NCBI RefSeq assembly: GCF_001509485.1
Contig: NZ_LLZI01000221.1
Coordinates: 1 to 64,000, forward strand
Length of the DNA stretch: 64,000 nt
Direction: 5' to 3'
Source of the DNA: Streptomyces sp. NRRL F-4489
GTDB taxonomy: Bacteria; Actinomycetota; Actinomycetes; Streptomycetales; Streptomycetaceae
Below are positions 50,824 through 59,760 of the stretch, in pieces. Position numbers and translations under genes: made by a program. Within the stretch, counting starts at the first letter, position 1; each line of letters begins with the position of its first letter. The notes under the pieces are model-generated. The model had not been told where the DNA came from. It worked only from the letters and a program-made list of their open reading frames with translations, and made no database searches.

Positions 50824-52110
50824 ATGCGCCAGGCAACCGGCAGCGACCGGGAGACCCGCCTACGGGCGCACGCCGTCGAGGACGCGGTGGAGCTGCTCGA
50901 CCGGTGGACGGAGCGGACCGGCACCGCCCGGGCCCCGGACCCGGCCGCCGGCCACCCCTCGGACCCGGGTATTCCGGTACTCGCGCGCCTGGTGGCGGAG
51001 TGCGGCGACCCGGCCGCCACGGCCACCGCGGCCCGCGCCACCGCCCGGTGGGCCCGCTCCGCCGGCCGCGGCCCGGGCCACCCCGGCCTCTACGACGGCG
51101 GGCTGGCCGGGACCCTCGTCGGGCTGCGCCACGCCGCCGCCCTCCACCCGCAGCTGCACCGGGTCGCCGACCGCCTGGCCGGCCGGCTCCTCGACCGCAC
51201 CCTGGCCGGCACCGCGCGGACCGTCCCCGGAGCGGTGACCTTCCGCGACTACGACCTGATCCTCGGCCCGGCCGGCACCCTCCTCGCCCTGAGCACCGCC
51301 GCGCCCGACCGCCTCGGCGACCCGGACAGGCCCGGCGGCCCCGGTGCCCCCGGCCCGTCGCGGGCCCGCGCCCTCACCCGGCTCGCCCGCCCCCTGGCCG
51401 CCCTGTGCGCAGCCCCCGACCTCGGCGGCCTGCGGGCGCACTACCTCGGCCACCCGCACCTCGGCTGGCTGCACGGGCGCGTCAACACCGGTATGGGCCA
51501 CGGCGTCGCGGGCCTGCTGACCGCGCTCGCCACGGCCGTCCGCCACGGGGAGGACCGCGGTGGCCCGGAGGTGGCCGCCGCGCTGGGGCGGGCGAGCGGC
51601 TGGCTGCGGCGCCAGTCGTTCACCGACGCCCGCTCCATCCGCTCCTGGGACGGCGCGGGACCGGCCGCCGCCCCGCCGGAGGGGGCCCGCCGCCGCCAGG
51701 CGTGGTGCTACGGCGCCCCGGGCGTCAGCTGGGCGCTGTGGGAGGCGGCGGACGCCCAACCGGACGCGGCGGCGCGCGAGTTCGCCATCGACGCCTTCGC
51801 CGGTCTGGCCGCCGGCTACCACGAGGAGTTCCACCTCTTCGGCGACCACCCCGGCGACCGCCTGGGCCTGTGCCACGGCGCCGCCGGCGTGCTGGCCGTC
51901 GCCGACGCGCTGTTCCGCCACGCCGGGCTGCCGGCGGCCGGGGTACTGCGGGCCCGGCTCCTCGGCCATCTTGACCGCGGGCGGGCGGAGATCCGGGCGC
52001 TCGGCGCGGAGCGGATGGCCCTGCTCGGCGGCGCGGCCGGCACTCTGAGCGCGGTGCTCACCGCCACCGGCGGCGACCGCGCCTGGCTGCCGTGCCTGGG
52101 CCTGCGCTGA
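50824..52110 (+). CDS. lanC: Lanthionine synthetase C family cyclase
   Basis: This 428-residue protein has the LanC alpha/alpha-barrel zinc ligands: Cys in RRQAWCYGAPGVSW and Cys-His in GLCHGAAGVLAVAD. HGRVNTGMGHGVAG resembles the conserved GMAHG segment. It would add Cys thiols to Dha/Dhb of the precursor, forming the rings. Start ATG 50824 is preceded by GGAAGGAG. It is the last gene of the core cluster. Confidence 0.92.
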   Translation: MRQATGSDRETRLRAHAVEDAVELLDRWTERTGTARAPDPAAGHPSDPGIPVLARLVAECGDPAATATAARATARWARSAGRGPGHPGLYDGGLAGTLVGLRHAAALHPQLHRVADRLAGRLLDRTLAGTARTVPGAVTFRDYDLILGPAGTLLALSTAAPDRLGDPDRPGGPGAPGPSRARALTRLARPLAALCAAPDLGGLRAHYLGHPHLGWLHGRVNTGMGHGVAGLLTALATAVRHGEDRGGPEVAAALGRASGWLRRQSFTDARSIRSWDGAGPAAAPPEGARRRQAWCYGAPGVSWALWEAADAQPDAAAREFAIDAFAGLAAGYHEEFHLFGDHPGDRLGLCHGAAGVLAVADALFRHAGLPAAGVLRARLLGHLDRGRAEIRALGAERMALLGGAAGTLSAVLTATGGDRAWLPCLGLR

Positions 52111-52156
52111 GCCGGGCCCGGCCGCGCCCGCCCCGGTTGCGTAACCGCGCAGGTGA

Positions 52157-52378
52157 ATGACCGTTAACCCGGCCATGGGCGACATGAACGACCGGCTGCT
52201 GAGCCTGGTGGACGGTGTGGTGGATCTGGACGAGGAGCGGCTGCCGCTGCTGACGCTGCGCGAGGCCCGGGCGGCGGTCGAACTGCTGCGGCTGCTGGCC
52301 GCCGGCAGCGGCGAAGGCTCGTACGCCGCACGCCACTTGGCGCGCAATCTCGTACGCCGGCTGCCGACCGAGGGCTGA
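52157..52378 (+). CDS. Small hypothetical protein after lanC
   Basis: This 73-residue, mostly helical, charged protein (LLSLVDGVVDLDEERLPLLTLREARAAVELLRLLAAG) contains no Cys, so it is not a second precursor. Start is uncertain: ATG at 52157, 52175 or 52184; GCAGGTGA directly precedes the first. Function unknown. Confidence 0.5.
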   Translation: MTVNPAMGDMNDRLLSLVDGVVDLDEERLPLLTLREARAAVELLRLLAAGSGEGSYAARHLARNLVRRLPTEG

Positions 52379-52458
52379 ACGGGGCGCCGGCGGGCGGCGG
52401 TTGTGCGGGCGGCAGGGCCCGGGACCCGGGCGAAAACCGCGATCGGTAGGATTTTCGC

Positions 52459-53628
52459 ATGGCGAAACACCTGTTATTCGTAGCCCTCTTCGGCCACGGG
52501 CACGTCAACCCCACGCTGCCGCTGGTCGAAGAACTCATCCGGCGCGGCCACCGCGTGGACTACGCCACCAGCGCGGAACACGCCGAGGCCGTCACCCGGG
52601 CCGGCGCCCGCTGGGTGGAACTCCCGCCGATCGCGCCGATCGATCCGCCCACCGAATTCGGACCCGAGGTCTTCGGCACCTTCCTGCGCCATGTCTTCGC
52701 CGGTATGCGCGCCGCCTACCCGGTGCTGCGCGACCACTGCGCCACCGAGCGGGTGGACGCGGTCTGCTACGACGCGATGAACTGGTCGGCCCGGGTCGTC
52801 GCCGAGCAGCTGGGCATCCCGGCCGTGCAGTGCCTCCCGCACTTCGCCGGGAACGAGCACTTCTCGCTGTTCGCCGAGTTCACGCACGGCCCCGGCGGCG
52901 AGAACGTCTTCGCGAAGGCGCTCGGCCCCGACTGCGCGGAGTTCGCGGCGGAGTTCGGCGTCGAGCTCGACCCGGCGCAGATGGACGTCACCGAGAAGCT
53001 CAATCTGGTCTTCATACCCCGGGAGTTCCAGCCGGCCGGTGACACGTTCGACGAGCGGTACCACTTCATCGGGCCCTCGGTCGGCAGCCGCGCGGACGAG
53101 GAGTGGTCGCCGCCGGACGCGGACAAGCCGGTGCTGTTCATCTCGCTGGGGACGGTGTTCAACGACCGGCCGGAGTTCTACCGCACCTGCCTCGAAGCCT
53201 TCGGCGACGGGGCGTACCACGTGGCGATGACCGTGGGCGGGGTCGACCCGGACGCCCTCGGGCCGATCCCGGAGTGCTTCGACATCCGCTCCCGCTTCCC
53301 GCAGCCGGCCGTGCTCCGGCGGGCCGCCGCCTTCGTCTCGCACACCGGCATGAACTCCACGATGGAGGCGCTGTACTACGGCGTCGGCCTGGTCGCCGTC
53401 CCGCAGATGCCCGAACAGGCCGCCAACGCCGAGCGGGCGCGGGAGCTGGGCCTCGGCGAGCGGCTGGACGCCCGTACCCTCACCGCCGAGTCGCTGCGCG
53501 CCGCGGTCGACCGGGTCGCCTCCGGCGCCGAGGTGCGCGCCAACCTCGACCGGATGCGCGAGGTGGTCCGGTCGAGCGGCGGTGCCGTGCGCGGCGCCGA
53601 CCTGATCGAGGAGTACCTGGGCGGCTGA
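52459..53628 (+). CDS. MGT family glycosyltransferase (GT1)
   Basis: This 389-residue GT-B fold enzyme resembles macrolide and other small-molecule glycosyltransferases. It has the N-terminal acceptor domain (MAKHLLFVALFGHGHVNPTLPLV) and the C-terminal nucleotide-sugar domain (VLFISLGTVFNDRPEFY, FPQPAVLRRAAAFVSHTGMNSTMEALYYGVGLVAVPQMPEQ). The HTGMNSTMEA segment is the sugar-donor motif. It follows the lan cluster in the same direction and may glycosylate its product or serve as self-resistance, but this is inferred from position only. Confidence 0.88.
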   Translation: MAKHLLFVALFGHGHVNPTLPLVEELIRRGHRVDYATSAEHAEAVTRAGARWVELPPIAPIDPPTEFGPEVFGTFLRHVFAGMRAAYPVLRDHCATERVDAVCYDAMNWSARVVAEQLGIPAVQCLPHFAGNEHFSLFAEFTHGPGGENVFAKALGPDCAEFAAEFGVELDPAQMDVTEKLNLVFIPREFQPAGDTFDERYHFIGPSVGSRADEEWSPPDADKPVLFISLGTVFNDRPEFYRTCLEAFGDGAYHVAMTVGGVDPDALGPIPECFDIRSRFPQPAVLRRAAAFVSHTGMNSTMEALYYGVGLVAVPQMPEQAANAERARELGLGERLDARTLTAESLRAAVDRVASGAEVRANLDRMREVVRSSGGAVRGADLIEEYLGG

Positions 53629-53640
53629 CCGCCCGGTGGC

Positions 53641-53675
53641 GCGGTGCCCCTCCGCCCGGCCCGGAGGGGCACCGC
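53641..53675. terminator. Hairpin GCGGTGCCCCTCCG-n7-CGGAGGGGCACCGC
   Basis: A perfect 14-bp stem with a 7-base loop lies 12 bp after the glycosyltransferase stop codon. It separates that gene from the downstream carboxylesterase, so the two are probably not cotranscribed. Confidence 0.75.
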
Positions 53676-53826
53676 CCACCCCGCACCACGCCCCGCCCGC
53701 CGTCCCGCTGGCCCTGATCGTGTCCGCCGGGATAGAACGGAACGAGGAACAACGGCAGCACCAGAGGCGACATATGGGTGCGAACGGCGCGCCGCGAAGG
53801 CGAGCCACGGAAGGCGGGCAGGGCGG

Positions 53827-55335
53827 ATGACCAGCGAGGACGGCGGGCAGATGGGGCAGCACGGCGACCAGGTCGTGGCGACGGACTCGGGCCGGGTCCG
53901 GGGCCGGCTCGAAGGGGAGGCGGCGGCGTACCGCGGGATCCCCTATGCCGCGTCCCCGGTCGGCGCCCTCCGCTTCGCCCCGCCGCGGCCCTGCCCGCCC
54001 TGGCCGGGCATACGGGAGGCGGTGCAGGCCGGCCCCGCCGCGCCCCAGGCGCCGTCCCGGCTCGAAGCCGTCATGGGCACCCGCACCCCCGACTGGGACG
54101 AGGACGGCTGCCTGACGCTGAACGTCTGGGCCCCGGCGGCGGCCCGCGAGGACGGCCGGCCCCGCCCGGTCCTGGTGTGGTTCCACGGCGGCGGCTTCAG
54201 CAGCGGCTCCGGCGGCTGGGACTGGTACGACGGCGGCCGGCTCGCCGCCCGCGGCGATCTCGTCGTGGTCACCGCCAACTACCGCCTGGGACCGCTCGGT
54301 TATCTCCACCTCCCGGAGATCGGCGCCGACAACCTCGGCTGCCGGGACCAGGCCGCCGCGCTGCGCTGGGTGCGGGACAACATCGCCGCGTTCGGCGGCG
54401 ACCCGGGCACCGTCACGGTCGGCGGCCAGTCCGCCGGCGCCTTCTCCGCCCTGGCCCTGGCCACCGACCCGGCGACCGCCGGACTCGTCCACCGCGTCCT
54501 GCTGCAGAGCGGTCCCTGGAGCCTGCCGCCGCAGGACCCCGCGCGCGCCACCGAGCACGCCCGCGCCTACCTCGGCCTCCTCGGCGTACCGGAGGACCAC
54601 ACCGACCCCGGCGCGGCCCTGCGCGCCCTGCCCGCCGGCCAACTCATCGACGCCTACGGCACGTTGGCACGCCAGCTCGCCGGCGGTGTCGCCCCGCCGA
54701 TGTACCCCGTCCTCGGCGGCGCCGGCACCGCCCTGGCCTTTCCGGACGCGCTCGCCGCGGGCGCCCTGGACGGAAAACCGCTGCTCATCGGCACCACCCG
54801 CGACGAGATGACCGCGTTCCTGGGGCTCGACCCGGCGATCCGGTCCCTCACCCGGGACGGCGCCGTGGACCTCCTCGCCCGGCAGGCGCCCGGCGACGGC
54901 GAGGCCGAGCGGCTCTACGCGCGCTACGCCGACCGCCTCCCGGACGCCACTCCGGGCCGGATCGTCATCGCCGTCCAGACCGACGAGCAGTTCCGCGCCG
55001 GCGCCCTGGAGATCGCCGACCGCCACGCCACCGCCGGCCACCCCGCGTACGTCTACGAGTTCGACTACGCGGCGCCCGGCGCGGACAACCCCCTCGGCGC
55101 CTGCCACTGCGCCGAACTCCCCTTCCTCTTCGGCACGTTCGACGCCTTCCGGGGCAGCCCCATGCTCGGCCGCCCGGACGCCGCCGCCCGCGCCCTCGGC
55201 GACGCCTTCGCCGACGCGGTCGCCGGCTTCGTCACCACCGGCGTCCCGCACGGCATCGCCGCCTATGAGCCCGGCACCCCCGGCAGCGTCCGCCACTTCG
55301 CACCGTCCCCGGCGGACGGCGGCGACCCGCGCTGA
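53827..55335 (+). CDS. Type B carboxylesterase
   Basis: This 502-residue type B carboxylesterase/lipase-family protein has the oxyanion motif VWFHGGGFSSGSGG, EDGCLTLNVW, and the nucleophile elbow TVGGQSAGAFSAL (Ser in GQSAG). LGACHCAELPFLFGTF near the end carries the catalytic His. No signal peptide is present. Start ATG 53827; ATG 53851 is possible. A terminator separates it from the glycosyltransferase, so it may be unrelated to the lan cluster. Confidence 0.9.
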   Translation: MTSEDGGQMGQHGDQVVATDSGRVRGRLEGEAAAYRGIPYAASPVGALRFAPPRPCPPWPGIREAVQAGPAAPQAPSRLEAVMGTRTPDWDEDGCLTLNVWAPAAAREDGRPRPVLVWFHGGGFSSGSGGWDWYDGGRLAARGDLVVVTANYRLGPLGYLHLPEIGADNLGCRDQAAALRWVRDNIAAFGGDPGTVTVGGQSAGAFSALALATDPATAGLVHRVLLQSGPWSLPPQDPARATEHARAYLGLLGVPEDHTDPGAALRALPAGQLIDAYGTLARQLAGGVAPPMYPVLGGAGTALAFPDALAAGALDGKPLLIGTTRDEMTAFLGLDPAIRSLTRDGAVDLLARQAPGDGEAERLYARYADRLPDATPGRIVIAVQTDEQFRAGALEIADRHATAGHPAYVYEFDYAAPGADNPLGACHCAELPFLFGTFDAFRGSPMLGRPDAAARALGDAFADAVAGFVTTGVPHGIAAYEPGTPGSVRHFAPSPADGGDPR

Positions 55336-55348
55336 ACCGCGGACCGCA

Positions 55349-55393
55349 CCCGCCGCCGGGAGGCCGAGTTGGTCCGACTCGGCCGGCGGCGGG
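55349..55393. terminator. Large hairpin between convergent genes
   Basis: The outer stem is CCCGCCGCC/GGCGGCGGG and the inner stem GGCCGAGT/ACTCGGCC, separated by a 4-base bulge, with loop TGGTCCG. It lies between the convergent carboxylesterase and membrane protein genes. Confidence 0.75.
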
Positions 55394-55405
55394 TCGCCCC
55401 CGGTC

Positions 55406-55906
55406 TCAGCGGCCGGGCAGGCCCGCCGCGGCCGCCGCCGCCCGGGACGGCCCGCGCAGCCCCGCCGCCCCGGCCCGCGCCACCAGCACCCACTGCTGCG
55501 CCAGCAGCACCACCCCGAAGTAGCACAGCACCGTCACCGCGCCCAGCCCGGCCGCCACCTGCGTATCGATCAGGAAGTGCTGCCCCAGCCCGGCGACCCA
55601 CAGCACCGCGGTGAGCGGTGTCCCGCGCCGCGTCACCCGGCCGTCGCGCACCGCCAGCCGCACGGTGTACGCCCGTACCGCCGCCAGCGCGATCCCGATG
55701 ACCAGGCTCGCCGCCACCAGCGCGCCGTCCCGGACGGACAGCGGCCGGACCGTGGCGTACCAGCCGGTCTGCACCGCGCCGATGGCCAGCAGCACCAGGC
55801 CCGCCACCGGCTGTTCCCGGAGCGGCCGTTCGCGCAGCTGCCGGGACAGCAGCCACAGCAGCACCGCGGCGGTGAGGACGAGATCGGTGGTGGTCGGATC
55901 GTTCAT
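55406..55906 (-). CDS. DUF1453-like membrane protein
   Basis: This 166-residue protein has about four transmembrane segments (LVLTAAVLLWLLSRQL; VAGLVLLAIGAVQTG; ALVAASLVIGIALAAVRAYTV; AAGLGAVTVLCYFGVVLL) with RAYTVRLAVRDGRVTRRGTPL in a loop. It resembles CcdC/DUF1453 family proteins; function unknown. GGAGG lies close before the ATG at 55906. Confidence 0.75.
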   Translation of the reverse strand: MNDPTTTDLVLTAAVLLWLLSRQLRERPLREQPVAGLVLLAIGAVQTGWYATVRPLSVRDGALVAASLVIGIALAAVRAYTVRLAVRDGRVTRRGTPLTAVLWVAGLGQHFLIDTQVAAGLGAVTVLCYFGVVLLAQQWVLVARAGAAGLRGPSRAAAAAAGLPGR

Positions 55907-56135
55907 GGCCTCCGGCTTCCGGTACGTGTGACGGCGCGCGAACCGGCGTCCGCGCGCGGGCGGATGAGCCCGCCCGCCTCCCACTCTGCGCCCCGGACCC
56001 GGGCCGGCGGATCAGCCACCGGGGTGGAGAAAAGGGTGGAGATCGCCGGCCCGGGGGACGGTGAGCCCGTCCCCCGGGAGCGGGGTCCCGTCCCCGGGAG
56101 CAGGGGTGCCGGGCCACCGCCGCCACAATGTCCGG

Positions 56136-57314
56136 GTGCCGAACGATCAAGATCACGCCCCCGCCCTGGGGACCCGCGGCCCGAGGGCCGGTGGCTTCCG
56201 GGCCGGCCTCGACGCGTCCCGGCTCCGCCGGATCGCCCTGAACGCCCTGGCCATCGCCTTCGCCGTGGTCTTCTACCACCCGTCCGACCACCCGCCGGGC
56301 GTCACGGCCGCGTTCGGCGCCCTGCTCGGCCTGTGGGCGGCCACCACGGCCGTCCGGCACGTGCTGCCCCGGCCGTGGCCGGCGGTGGCGTGGAGCGTGC
56401 TCCTGATCGGCGGCGCGGTGTGCGCCGGCTTCAGCCCCGCCAACCCGTCCGCACCGGCGTTCGTCGGCTCGGCCGGACTGTTCCTCCTCCTCTCCGCCGT
56501 CGAGACCCCGGCGCCGTGGATCGCCGGTGTGCTCGCCGCCGGCATCCTCGGCTTCGTCCTCGCGCACGGCGCGGCCGGCGGCGGGCCCCCGGTCGCCGTC
56601 GCGGTCCTGATCTCCGCCGTGACCGGCTTCGGCTTCGGCCTGCTGTCCCGGGTGAACGGCCTGGACCGCCGCACCGAACGCGACCGGGCCGAACGGCGGG
56701 CGGAGACCGCGGTGTTGGCGGAACGCGCCCGGATCGCCCGCGATCTGCACGACGTCCTCGCCCACTCGCTCGGCGGCCTGGTGATCCAGCTGGACGCGCT
56801 GGACGCGGTCTCCACCGCCCGCGGCGCCGACCCCGACGTACTGCGACGGGTGCGTACCGCCCGGGAGATGGCCGCGGACGGCCTGGTGGCCGCCAAGCAC
56901 GCGGTGGACGCGCTGCGCCGGCTGCCGGCCGGGATCGACGCGGCGCTCGGCGAGATCGCCGCGGGCGTCCGCGCCCAGGGGATGGCGGTGGACGTCGAGA
57001 TACGCGGCGAGGCCGCCCGCGTGCCCGGCCCGGTCAGCGAGGTCCTGGCCTCCGTCACCGTCGAGGCGCTGACCAACGCCCGCAAGCACGCCCCGCAGCG
57101 GCCGGCCGGCGTCCTGGTCGAGGCCGGCCGGGACGCCGTACTGCTGCGCGTCACCAACCCGCTGGCGCCGCCCGGCACCGCGCCCGAGCCCCGCCTCGCG
57201 GGCGGGCACGGCATCCCCGGGATGCGGGAGCGGGCCCGGATCGTCGGTGGCAGACTGTCCGCCGGCCCGACGAACGGAGAGTGGATCGTGGAATGCCGGG
57301 TGCCCTATGCGTGA
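56136..57314 (+). CDS. NarL-type sensor histidine kinase
   Basis: This 392-residue kinase starts at GTG 56136. About 5-6 N-terminal transmembrane segments (to about residue 175) precede HisKA_3 (LAERARIARDLHDVLAHSLGGLVIQL; phospho-acceptor His in LHDVLAHS) and a compact HATPase domain (VTVEALTNARKHAP, GGHGIPGMRERARIVGG). The signal is unknown. It overlaps its response regulator gene by 8 bp. Confidence 0.9.
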   Translation: MPNDQDHAPALGTRGPRAGGFRAGLDASRLRRIALNALAIAFAVVFYHPSDHPPGVTAAFGALLGLWAATTAVRHVLPRPWPAVAWSVLLIGGAVCAGFSPANPSAPAFVGSAGLFLLLSAVETPAPWIAGVLAAGILGFVLAHGAAGGGPPVAVAVLISAVTGFGFGLLSRVNGLDRRTERDRAERRAETAVLAERARIARDLHDVLAHSLGGLVIQLDALDAVSTARGADPDVLRRVRTAREMAADGLVAAKHAVDALRRLPAGIDAALGEIAAGVRAQGMAVDVEIRGEAARVPGPVSEVLASVTVEALTNARKHAPQRPAGVLVEAGRDAVLLRVTNPLAPPGTAPEPRLAGGHGIPGMRERARIVGGRLSAGPTNGEWIVECRVPYA

Positions 57315-57963
57315 CCGACCGATCCGGGTGATCGTCGCCGACGACCAGGCCGCGGTGCGCGACGGCCTGGTGACCATCCTCGCCCACGAACCCGGCATCG
57401 AGGTCGTCGGCGCCGCGGCCGACGGCGCCACCGCCCTGGACCTGGCCCGCCGCCTGGATCCCGACGTGGTGCTGATGGACCTGCGGATGCCCGGCACCGA
57501 CGGCATCACCGCCACCCGCGCCCTGTCCGCCCTCGACCCGGCGCCCGCGGTCCTGGTGCTGACCACCTACGCCGACGACGAGTCCATCGCCGGCGCGCTC
57601 ACCGCGGGCGCGGCCGGCTACCTCACCAAGAGCGCCGGACGCGCCCAGATCGTCTCCGCGCTCACCGCCACCGCCGACGGCCACCGCACCTTCGCCCCCG
57701 AGATCGCCTCCGCCATGGTCCGCGGCCTGACCCACCGCACCGCCCTGGAACGCCTCGCCGCGGCCCACTCCCTGACGGTCCAGGAGACCCGGGTCCTCCA
57801 GCTCCTCACCGAACGCCGCACCAACCGCGCCATCGCCGAGGCCCTCCACGTCTCCGTCGCCACCGTCAAGACCCATGTGAACAACCTCTTCGGCAAACTC
57901 CGGGTGAGCGGACGCGCGGAGGCGGCGGCCCTGGTCGAGCGGGTGCGCGAGGAAGGGCTTTGA
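57307..57963 (+). CDS. NarL/LuxR-type response regulator
   Basis: This 218-residue regulator has the receiver features DDQ, Asp in VVLMDLRMPGTDG, Thr in LVLTTYADD and Lys in GYLTKSAGR. A LuxR HTH follows: LTVQETRVLQLLTERRTNRAIAEALHVSVATVKTHVNNLFGKL. It is partner of the upstream kinase (8-bp overlap). Targets are unknown; the small downstream membrane protein may be one. Confidence 0.93.
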   Translation: MRDRPIRVIVADDQAAVRDGLVTILAHEPGIEVVGAAADGATALDLARRLDPDVVLMDLRMPGTDGITATRALSALDPAPAVLVLTTYADDESIAGALTAGAAGYLTKSAGRAQIVSALTATADGHRTFAPEIASAMVRGLTHRTALERLAAAHSLTVQETRVLQLLTERRTNRAIAEALHVSVATVKTHVNNLFGKLRVSGRAEAAALVERVREEGL

Positions 57964-58102
57964 GGGCGGCCGTGGGTGCCGGGGCCGAGGGCGGCCGTGG
58001 GCGGGGCAACCGCCGGACGGCCCACCGCGTCTTGATCATGGGAGCACCGGCCGTTGGGCGGGCCGCCCCCACGCCTCCGTCCCCCGCCGCCGAGGAGAAC
58101 CG

Positions 58103-58381
58103 GTGACCGACAAGCAGCCCGCCGCCCCCGCCGACCCCGACCGCACTCCGGTCGGCCACGGCCCCTGGTGGGCGGGTCTGGGCCCGATCGGCGGCGCCGC
58201 GCTCCTCGTCCTCGGCCTGGGCCTGGCCGCGTACGTCTTCCTCTGGGGCGGGGGCTCCCTGGCCGACACCCGCCTCTACGGAGCGGCCAAGGTCGTGGCC
58301 ATCGGCCTCGTGGTCCTGGGCACCACGCTGCTCAGCCGCCGCCGCGGCACCCCGGCCTCGGACGACGGCGACGCGACCTGA
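58103..58381 (+). CDS. Small membrane protein
   Basis: This 92-residue protein starts at GTG after GAGGAGAAC. It has two transmembrane helices (AALLVLGLGLAAYVFLWGGG; VVAIGLVVLGTTLLS) and hydrophilic ends. Function unknown. Confidence 0.7.
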   Translation: MTDKQPAAPADPDRTPVGHGPWWAGLGPIGGAALLVLGLGLAAYVFLWGGGSLADTRLYGAAKVVAIGLVVLGTTLLSRRRGTPASDDGDAT

Positions 58382-58406
58382 CCCCGCCCCCAGTCCCAGT
58401 ACGCCG

Positions 58407-59708
58407 TCATGTACGAGGCTCGGGGGCGGCGGCCGCCGGGCCGGGCGCGGCGGTCAGCGAGGCCGGCGGAACCGGCTCCGGCAGCGTACGGAGGAGCAGC
58501 CAGCTCACCGCGGGCAGCGCGATCAGCGGGGTGAGGGCCGTACGCAGCGACGTGGCGTCGGCGAGGCCGCCGATGAGCGGACTGGCGAGCCCGCCGACGC
58601 TGACGGCCAGCCCCAGCGTGATGCCGCTGGCGGTGCCCATCCGGCTGGGGAGGTAGTCCTGGCCCAGCGTGACCTGCAACGAGAACGGGACGTACAGACC
58701 GGCCGAGGCCAGCGCCACGAACAGGTACACCGCCGGCCCCGGGACGCAGACCACGCCCGCGACCGCCGCGACCGTGAGGAGATACGACCGGCGGACGACG
58801 GTGACCCGGTCCCAGCGGTTCGCCAGACTGCCGCCCAGCACCGTACCCACCGCCCCGCCCAGGTAGAGCACGCACAGCGCCGCCGTACCCGCCGCCGGCC
58901 CGCCACCCGTGCGCTGCCGCACATAAAACGCGATGAAGGTGATCAGCCCGATGAAGACGATCGAGCGGCAGACCACCGCCAGCGCCAGCCGGACGCACGA
59001 CGCCCGGTCATCCCACGTTTGATGCGCATCGCCATCAACCACCTTGCATTTGAAGGGAGTTGATGCACCGCCCAGTTCCTCGGCCCTCGTCCCCCTCGCG
59101 GCCACCATGCGCAACACCGGCAGGCAGAGCACGCTGCCGGCGAGGGCCGGTATCGCCAGCAGCGGAGACCGGTGCAGAGCGCCACTGGAGACCACGGCGG
59201 TGACCAGGAGCGGCGCGGCCGCGAAGCCGAGGTTGCCGCCCAGGGAGAACCACCCCATCGCGGTATGGCTGCCCCGGCCCGCGATCCGCGCCACCCGGGC
59301 CGACTCCGGGTGGTACGCCGCCACCCCGACCCCGGACACCACCACGAACGCCAGCGTCCAGGCGTACGCACCGGACAGCCCGCTGAGCGCGATGCCCAGT
59401 CCGCCCAGCAGCGTGCTCACCGGCAGCAGCCAGGGCAGCGCCCTGCGGTCGGTGGGCGCGCCGAACAGCGGTTGCGCGACCGACGACAGCAGCGACGCGG
59501 CGAGCACGATGCCCGAGGCCGCGGCGTAGGAGTAGGCGCGTTCGGCGACGAAGAACGGTACGAGCGAGGCCACGGCGCCCTGATGGACGTCGACACAGGC
59601 ATGCCCGGCGGCCAGCAGCAGGACCGCCGCGTTCTCCGCGGGGCCTGGCGACGCGTTCGCCGAGGGGCCTGGCGACGCGTTCGCCGCTCCGCTCGTCGCC
59701 GCGTTCAT
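58407..59708 (-). CDS. MFS transporter
   Basis: This 433-residue 12-TM major facilitator resembles the fosmidomycin-resistance (Fsr)-like group: GHACVDVHQGAVASLVPFF at TM1 and GFAAAPLLVTAVV later. The central loop (about residues 210-235) contains a less GC-rich stretch around LGGASTPFKCKVVDGDAHQT that looks like an insertion. The first 20 residues are a repeated Ala/Ser/Pro/Gly tail (ASPGP). It is divergent from an AraC gene whose reading frame begins only 53 bp away. Confidence 0.88.
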   Translation of the reverse strand: MNAATSGAANASPGPSANASPGPAENAAVLLLAAGHACVDVHQGAVASLVPFFVAERAYSYAAASGIVLAASLLSSVAQPLFGAPTDRRALPWLLPVSTLLGGLGIALSGLSGAYAWTLAFVVVSGVGVAAYHPESARVARIAGRGSHTAMGWFSLGGNLGFAAAPLLVTAVVSSGALHRSPLLAIPALAGSVLCLPVLRMVAARGTRAEELGGASTPFKCKVVDGDAHQTWDDRASCVRLALAVVCRSIVFIGLITFIAFYVRQRTGGGPAAGTAALCVLYLGGAVGTVLGGSLANRWDRVTVVRRSYLLTVAAVAGVVCVPGPAVYLFVALASAGLYVPFSLQVTLGQDYLPSRMGTASGITLGLAVSVGGLASPLIGGLADATSLRTALTPLIALPAVSWLLLRTLPEPVPPASLTAAPGPAAAAPEPRT

Positions 59709-59760
59709 CGGTGAGTTCGTTGAGAGGTGTCTCGGCGCGCCCGCCACCCGCGCGTTCTGG

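Noticed and set aside
46441..52110. The cluster considered as a thiopeptide pathway because of the split dehydratase
   Set aside because: No YcaO cyclodehydratase, no azole-type Cys/Ser-rich core and no pyridine synthase; a LanC is present instead.
52157..52378. Small ORF considered as a second lanthipeptide precursor
   Set aside because: It has no Cys and no leader/core pattern.
52474..55296. A 940-codon antisense frame under the glycosyltransferase and carboxylesterase genes
   Set aside because: No domain motif; both plus-strand genes are recognisable enzymes.
53827..55335. Carboxylesterase considered as the leader peptidase of the lan cluster
   Set aside because: It is an alpha/beta-hydrolase esterase family without peptidase features and lies beyond a strong terminator.
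55263..57566. A 767-codon minus-strand frame across the two-component system
   Set aside because: Shadow of the kinase/regulator genes, which have HisKA_3 and receiver motifs.
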